Assembly: GCA_026193555.1 (NCBI GenBank)
Contig: JAPHUU010000013.1
Location: forward strand, 1-12,021
Direction: 5' to 3'
From: Rhodanobacter sp.
Lineage (GTDB): Bacteria > Pseudomonadota > Gammaproteobacteria > Xanthomonadales > Rhodanobacteraceae
DNA: 12,021 nucleotides
In this document: positions 8,844 to 12,021 of the stretch, in pieces
How the letters are laid out: every line of letters starts with the position of its first letter
Position numbering within the stretch: the first letter of the stretch is position 1
Notes under the pieces: generated by a model
Seen by the model: only the letters and a program-made list of their open reading frames with translations
What the model was told of the DNA's origin: nothing
Databases searched by the model: none
Position numbers and translations under genes: made by a program

Positions 8844-10983
8844 TCACAAGCCGCTGTTGATCGAACTGGGCAGCGAGGAGCTTCCGCCGAAGGCGCTGGA
8901 TGAATTGTCCGCGGCCTTCCTGCGCGGGATCTGCGACGGGTTGTCCAGGCGCGGGATTTCGGCGGGTGTCGATATCGCACAGGCCTATGCCTCGCCACGT
9001 CGACTGGCCGTGTATGTCCCCGCCGTGGCCACCGCCCAGCCGGAGCAGGTAGTCGAGCGCCGCGGCCCGGCGCTGAATGCCGCGTTCGATGCCGACGGCC
9101 AGCCGTCCAAGGCGCTGCTCGGCTTCGCGCAGTCCTGCGGTGTCGGTGTCGGCCAACTGGACAAATGGGAGACCGACAAAGGGGCATGGTTCGTCTGGCG
9201 CGCGATCAAGCCCGGTCAGCCGGTGGCGGCATTGTTGCCCGAGATCATCCAGGAAGCCCTGCGCGGACTGCCGATCCCGCGGCCGATGCGCTGGGCCGAT
9301 CACGACTACAGTTTCGTGCGCCCGGTGCATTGGCTGGTGATCCTGCACGGGGCCGAGATCGTCGATGGCGAGGTACTGGGGCTGCACAGCGGTCGCAAGT
9401 CGCGCGGCCACCGCTTCATGCATCCTCAGCCCGTCCATGTCGCCGACGCGGAAGGCTGGCTGGATACGATGCGCGCCTGCAAGGTGCTGGCCGACCCGCA
9501 GGAACGACGCCAGCGCATCCTCAGCCAGGTCGAACACCTGGCGAGCCAGATCGGCGGTGTTCCGCGTCTGGATCAGGCATTGCTTGACGAGCTGGCCAAT
9601 CTCACCGAATGGCCGGTCGCGATTGCCTGCACGTTCGAGCGCGAGTTCCTCGAGGTTCCGCCGGAGGCACTGGTGACCACGATGGTGGCGAACCAGAAGT
9701 TCGTGCCGGTATTCGATGCCGAGGGCAGGCTCACCGAGCATTTCATCGGCATCGCGAACATCGAGAGCAAGGATCCCTCCGAGATCCGCAAGGGCTATGA
9801 GCGGGTAATCCGCCCGCGCTTCGCCGACGCCAAGTTTTTCTGGGATCAGGATCTGCAGACGCCGCTGGCCGCATATCAGGAACAGCTCAAGACGGTCACC
9901 TATCAGCAGACATTGGGCAGCCAGTGGGACAAGAGCGTGCGGGTGGCCGAACTGGCGCGGATCATCGCCAACCGGGTCGGTGTCGACGCCGGCCAGGCGA
10001 CGCGTGCCGCGGCCCTGAGCAAATGCGATCTGCTGACCCGCATGGTCGGCGAGTTTCCCGAACTGCAGGGCGTGATGGGGCGTTACTACGCGACCCATCA
10101 CGGCGAGGCAGCGGAAATCGCCGAGGCGCTGGACGGCTACTACCAGCCACGTTTCGGCGGTGATGCGATCGCCACCGGCAAGGTCGCCCAGGTGCTGGCG
10201 GTCTCCGAACGGTTCGACACGCTGGCGGGAATCTTTGCGGTCGGCATGAAGCCGAGCGGCAACAAGGATCCGTTCGCGCTGCGCCGTGCGGCGCTGGGTC
10301 TGGCGCGGACGCTGATCGAGGCAAGGCTCGAGCTCGATCTGCGCGGCAGCTTCATCGAGGCGCTGGAACTGTTGCCGGATGGCGCGCTGGCGGCGGGCCT
10401 GAAGCCGGGCAAGGACGGCAAGCCGCCAGCCTTGAATGCGGGCCAGCGGCGGGCGATCCTGGTCGATGAGCTGTACGACTTCGTGCTCGATCGCCTGCGT
10501 GGCTACTATGCCGACCTGGGCTTCGACCATGCACAGTTCGAAGCGGTGCTGGCGGTGCAACCGGCCAGCCTGGCCGACTTTGATCGGCGCCTGCGCGCGG
10601 TGGCGGAATTTGGGCGCTGTCCGGAGGCGGCGGCTCTGGCCGCGGCCAACAAACGCGTCGCCAATATCCTGCGCAAGCAGGCCGAGGAAACCGGCGCGCT
10701 GGTCATCGGCCGCGTCGTCGACCCCGCCCGTTTCGAGGTGGACGCCGAGCGAGAGCTGACCGCTGCACTTGAGTCGGCCCGGCTTGAAACCGCTGAATCG
10801 CTGGCGGCGGGCGACTACACCGCGGTGCTGACGCGGCTGGCGCAGTTGCAGGCACCCGTGGACACGTTTTTCGACAGCGTGCTGGTGAATGCCGACGATC
10901 CGGAGGTGCGTGCCAATCGGCTGGCCCTGCTCGGGCAATTGAAAGCACAGTTCAGTGCGATTGCCGACATCGCCGTGCTCTGA
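8836..10983 (+). CDS. glyS: Glycyl-tRNA synthetase beta subunit
   Basis: The 715-residue protein is the tRNA-binding subunit paired with GlyQ, slightly longer than the E. coli protein (689). Conserved blocks: [15 protein letters not shown] at residues 7-21, [17 protein letters not shown] near 161-168, LTEWPVAI near 256-263, [20 protein letters not shown] near 418-437, and [18 protein letters not shown] near 473-490. The C-terminal anticodon-binding domain has KRVANILRK near 605-613 and [15 protein letters not shown] near 673-687. The ATG at 8836 is chosen because AAAGGA lies 8 nt upstream and the conserved N-terminus starts there; the frame is open further upstream, inside glyQ, but that part is unrelated. 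It overlaps glyQ by 8 bp and is followed by an intrinsic terminator 20 bp after the stop. Confidence 0.99.
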   Translation: MVDHKPLLIELGSEELPPKALDELSAAFLRGICDGLSRRGISAGVDIAQAYASPRRLAVYVPAVATAQPEQVVERRGPALNAAFDADGQPSKALLGFAQSCGVGVGQLDKWETDKGAWFVWRAIKPGQPVAALLPEIIQEALRGLPIPRPMRWADHDYSFVRPVHWLVILHGAEIVDGEVLGLHSGRKSRGHRFMHPQPVHVADAEGWLDTMRACKVLADPQERRQRILSQVEHLASQIGGVPRLDQALLDELANLTEWPVAIACTFEREFLEVPPEALVTTMVANQKFVPVFDAEGRLTEHFIGIANIESKDPSEIRKGYERVIRPRFADAKFFWDQDLQTPLAAYQEQLKTVTYQQTLGSQWDKSVRVAELARIIANRVGVDAGQATRAAALSKCDLLTRMVGEFPELQGVMGRYYATHHGEAAEIAEALDGYYQPRFGGDAIATGKVAQVLAVSERFDTLAGIFAVGMKPSGNKDPFALRRAALGLARTLIEARLELDLRGSFIEALELLPDGALAAGLKPGKDGKPPALNAGQRRAILVDELYDFVLDRLRGYYADLGFDHAQFEAVLAVQPASLADFDRRLRAVAEFGRCPEAAALAAANKRVANILRKQAEETGALVIGRVVDPARFEVDAERELTAALESARLETAESLAAGDYTAVLTRLAQLQAPVDTFFDSVLVNADDPEVRANRLALLGQLKAQFSAIADIAVL

Positions 10984-11003
10984 GGTTTGCCGCTCCGCAA
11001 AGG

Positions 11004-11030
11004 AAATGGCAGCCCTGCGGTTGCCATTTT
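11004..11030 (+). terminator. Intrinsic terminator after glyS
   Basis: AAATGGCA (11004-11011) pairs with TGCCATTT (11022-11029). The stem extends through a G-U and two G-C pairs to a CTGC loop, about 11 pairs in all, and the 3' arm ends in TTTT. The reverse strand ends in TTTCCTTT, so it may also serve weakly for the convergent regulator gene. Confidence 0.75.
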
Positions 11031-11053
11031 CGTCCATGCCGAGGCCGGGCGGC

Positions 11054-11626
11054 TTACACGATGTCGCGGTCGCGCCGGATTTTCTCACCCAGACGGCGGT
11101 TGAACTTCATCATGGCACTGGTATCCACATTGACCCCACCCGGGCCGAGAATCTCATAGAGTTCGGTCAGCATGTCGGCACTCTCGGCCAGGGTCAGCCG
11201 ACTATCAGCCAGATCCAGTTCCGATTGCAGGATTCTCATCGCCGCATTCAGTCGTTGCGCATCCACACCGCTGGCGCGTGCTTGCGGCAATATCGGGGTC
11301 ATCGAGCCCGGGCCTGTACGTGGGCGCTGCGACGTGATCACTTCACTGCTTTTCTGCTCGTCCTGGAGACTGATGGAGGGATCGATCTGGATCGCGCCCT
11401 CGCCAGCCACCAGCCAGACCAGCGAAATGCCGAGTGTTCGGGCAAGCGTGACGCAACGTGCCCGTGACGGATCGGTATTGCCATCGCGCCAACTGCGCAC
11501 CACGCCCTCCGAGAAGCCGCACATGCGGGCGATCTCGGTCGCACTGCCCACGCGCTGGATCAGCAACTTGATGCGATCGGAGAAGCTTCCTGCGGGTGCG
11601 GAGAGGAGGGGCTGGCGCTTGCTCAT
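11054..11626 (-). CDS. Xre/CI-like helix-turn-helix regulator without peptidase domain
   Basis: From the ATG at 11626 the protein has 190 residues. Residues 15-77 form an Xre/CI-type DNA-binding domain (FSDRIKLLIQRVGSATEIAR, CGFSEGVVRSWRDGNTDPS, LARTLGISLVWLVAGEG), a pattern common in phage-repressor-like regulators. Residues 80-120 look like a flexible linker. Residues 122-190 are predicted helical (LNAAMRILQSELDLADSRLTL, DMLTELYEILG) and may mediate oligomerisation. There is no LexA/S24 peptidase region, so RecA-stimulated self-cleavage of the lambda type is not expected. The start is uncertain: no ribosome site precedes 11626, and the same frame is open to a TTG at 11698, but the sequence before 11626 does not resemble the family. 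It converges on glyS across the terminator. No other phage genes are near. Target unknown. Confidence 0.82.
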   Translation of the reverse strand: MSKRQPLLSAPAGSFSDRIKLLIQRVGSATEIARMCGFSEGVVRSWRDGNTDPSRARCVTLARTLGISLVWLVAGEGAIQIDPSISLQDEQKSSEVITSQRPRTGPGSMTPILPQARASGVDAQRLNAAMRILQSELDLADSRLTLAESADMLTELYEILGPGGVNVDTSAMMKFNRRLGEKIRRDRDIV

Positions 11627-11980
11627 GGGTATGGCCGCAAAAAGGTGGATGGGGATATGCCGGCAGTGCATGAAATTGCCTGGGACAGATCGCGGCAACT
11701 TCCTCGGATGGAGGACGGAGCTATCATCTTGCGCGCTGTTCCATTTGCCGTAAGTACCTGCGAAAACCGTTGCCGCCGCGCCATTTGCCGAGCTGTCGTC
11801 CGAACCGCATCAATGCCAAGTGCAGAGTGAGGCCATGAGAACAAACTTTGGATAGGCTGACAGAGTCAAGGTTTCATCTACCTTCCACACGTTCACCGGC
11901 AGCCGTCATGCTGCTATTTTCGGGTGATCGGGGGTCGTGGCCACCCGGCTGAAGCGAACTTTCCACTCACAAGGCATCGC
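11627..11980. other. Gene-free region between the Xre regulator and the rightmost gene
   Basis: No gene is apparent. The region has a 10-bp direct repeat CCATTTGCCG at 11741-11750 and 11781-11790 with starts 40 bp apart, upstream of the regulator on its strand. They could be regulator sites or chance. The likely promoter of the rightmost gene is listed separately. Confidence 0.5.
11892..11920 (+). promoter_or_regulatory. Candidate promoter of the rightmost gene
   Basis: A -35-like TTCACC (11892-11897), a 17-bp spacer, and an extended -10 TGC-TATTTT (TATTTT at 11915-11920) lie about 60 nt before the ATG at 11981. Spacing is ideal and four of six bases match at the -35. Confidence 0.4.
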
Positions 11981-12021
11981 ATGAGCCAATTCGCACTGCT
12001 GGGCAAGGACCGCTTCGCCCC
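11981..12021 (+). CDS. Start of a probable MFS transporter, LplT-like (runs off right edge)
   Basis: The ATG at 11981 has AAGG 6 nt upstream and opens a frame to the window edge, reading MSQFALLGKDRFA. This resembles the N-terminus of major facilitator proteins of the lysophospholipid transporter LplT/Aas group, which often begin with a short MS-x-F-x-LL-x-x-RRF segment before the first membrane helix. Only 13 codons are visible, so the family assignment rests on recall of that pattern and is tentative; that a gene starts here is better supported. Confidence 0.5.
   Translation, partial: MSQFALLGKDRFA

Noticed and set aside
8812..11088. Very long minus-strand open frame (758 codons) opposite glyS
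   Set aside because: It mirrors glyS and runs through its terminator; it has no domain pattern and comes from high-GC codon bias.

Overview
The window is a GC-rich chromosomal segment. Its gene content is most like a gammaproteobacterium of the Xanthomonadales, probably close to Rhodanobacter, Dyella or Luteibacter. The reasons are the two-subunit glycyl-tRNA synthetase (glyQ-glyS), a large carbohydrate-type TonB-dependent receptor next to an amylosucrase and a LacI-family regulator, and a lone GspE/PulE-type ATPase. The taxonomic placement is an inference from gene content; no marker gene here settles it.

Left third (1-4106, all minus strand): a sugar-uptake locus, read from right to left. 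It holds a LacI-family repressor (3093-4106), a 279-bp gap with three similar palindromic sites centred on CG, a TonB-dependent outer-membrane receptor (288-2813), and the first 97 codons of an amylosucrase whose GTG start overlaps the receptor stop codon. This set matches the known sucrose locus of Xanthomonas (suxR, suxC, suxA, suxB). If the match holds, the receptor imports a sugar across the outer membrane, amylosucrase acts on sucrose, and the LacI protein represses the receptor-amylosucrase unit until sugar is present. The inner-membrane transporter (suxC in Xanthomonas) is not between the visible genes and would have to lie left of the window or elsewhere.

Middle (4107-7834): a gene-free stretch of about 390-440 bp, then a rhomboid-family intramembrane protease on the plus strand (TTG start, full catalytic Ser/His set). 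Tail to tail with it, 3 bp away, is a class I glutamine amidotransferase domain protein on the minus strand, preceded on the same strand by an orphan GspE/PulE-type secretion or pilus ATPase. The ATPase and amidotransferase are 52 bp apart with a short hairpin at the junction and may be one transcript.

Right (7835-12021): a divergent promoter region leads into glyQ and glyS, which overlap by 8 bp and end at a good intrinsic terminator. A minus-strand Xre/CI-like helix-turn-helix regulator without a peptidase domain converges on it. After a 354-bp gap the first 13 codons of a plus-strand gene, probably an LplT-type major facilitator transporter, run off the edge.

I did not find a clearly novel system, CRISPR array, insertion sequence, tRNA or rRNA. 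The most useful observations are the sux-like locus with its candidate operators, the perfect 15-bp hairpin inside the amylosucrase coding sequence, and the ATPase-amidotransferase pairing.
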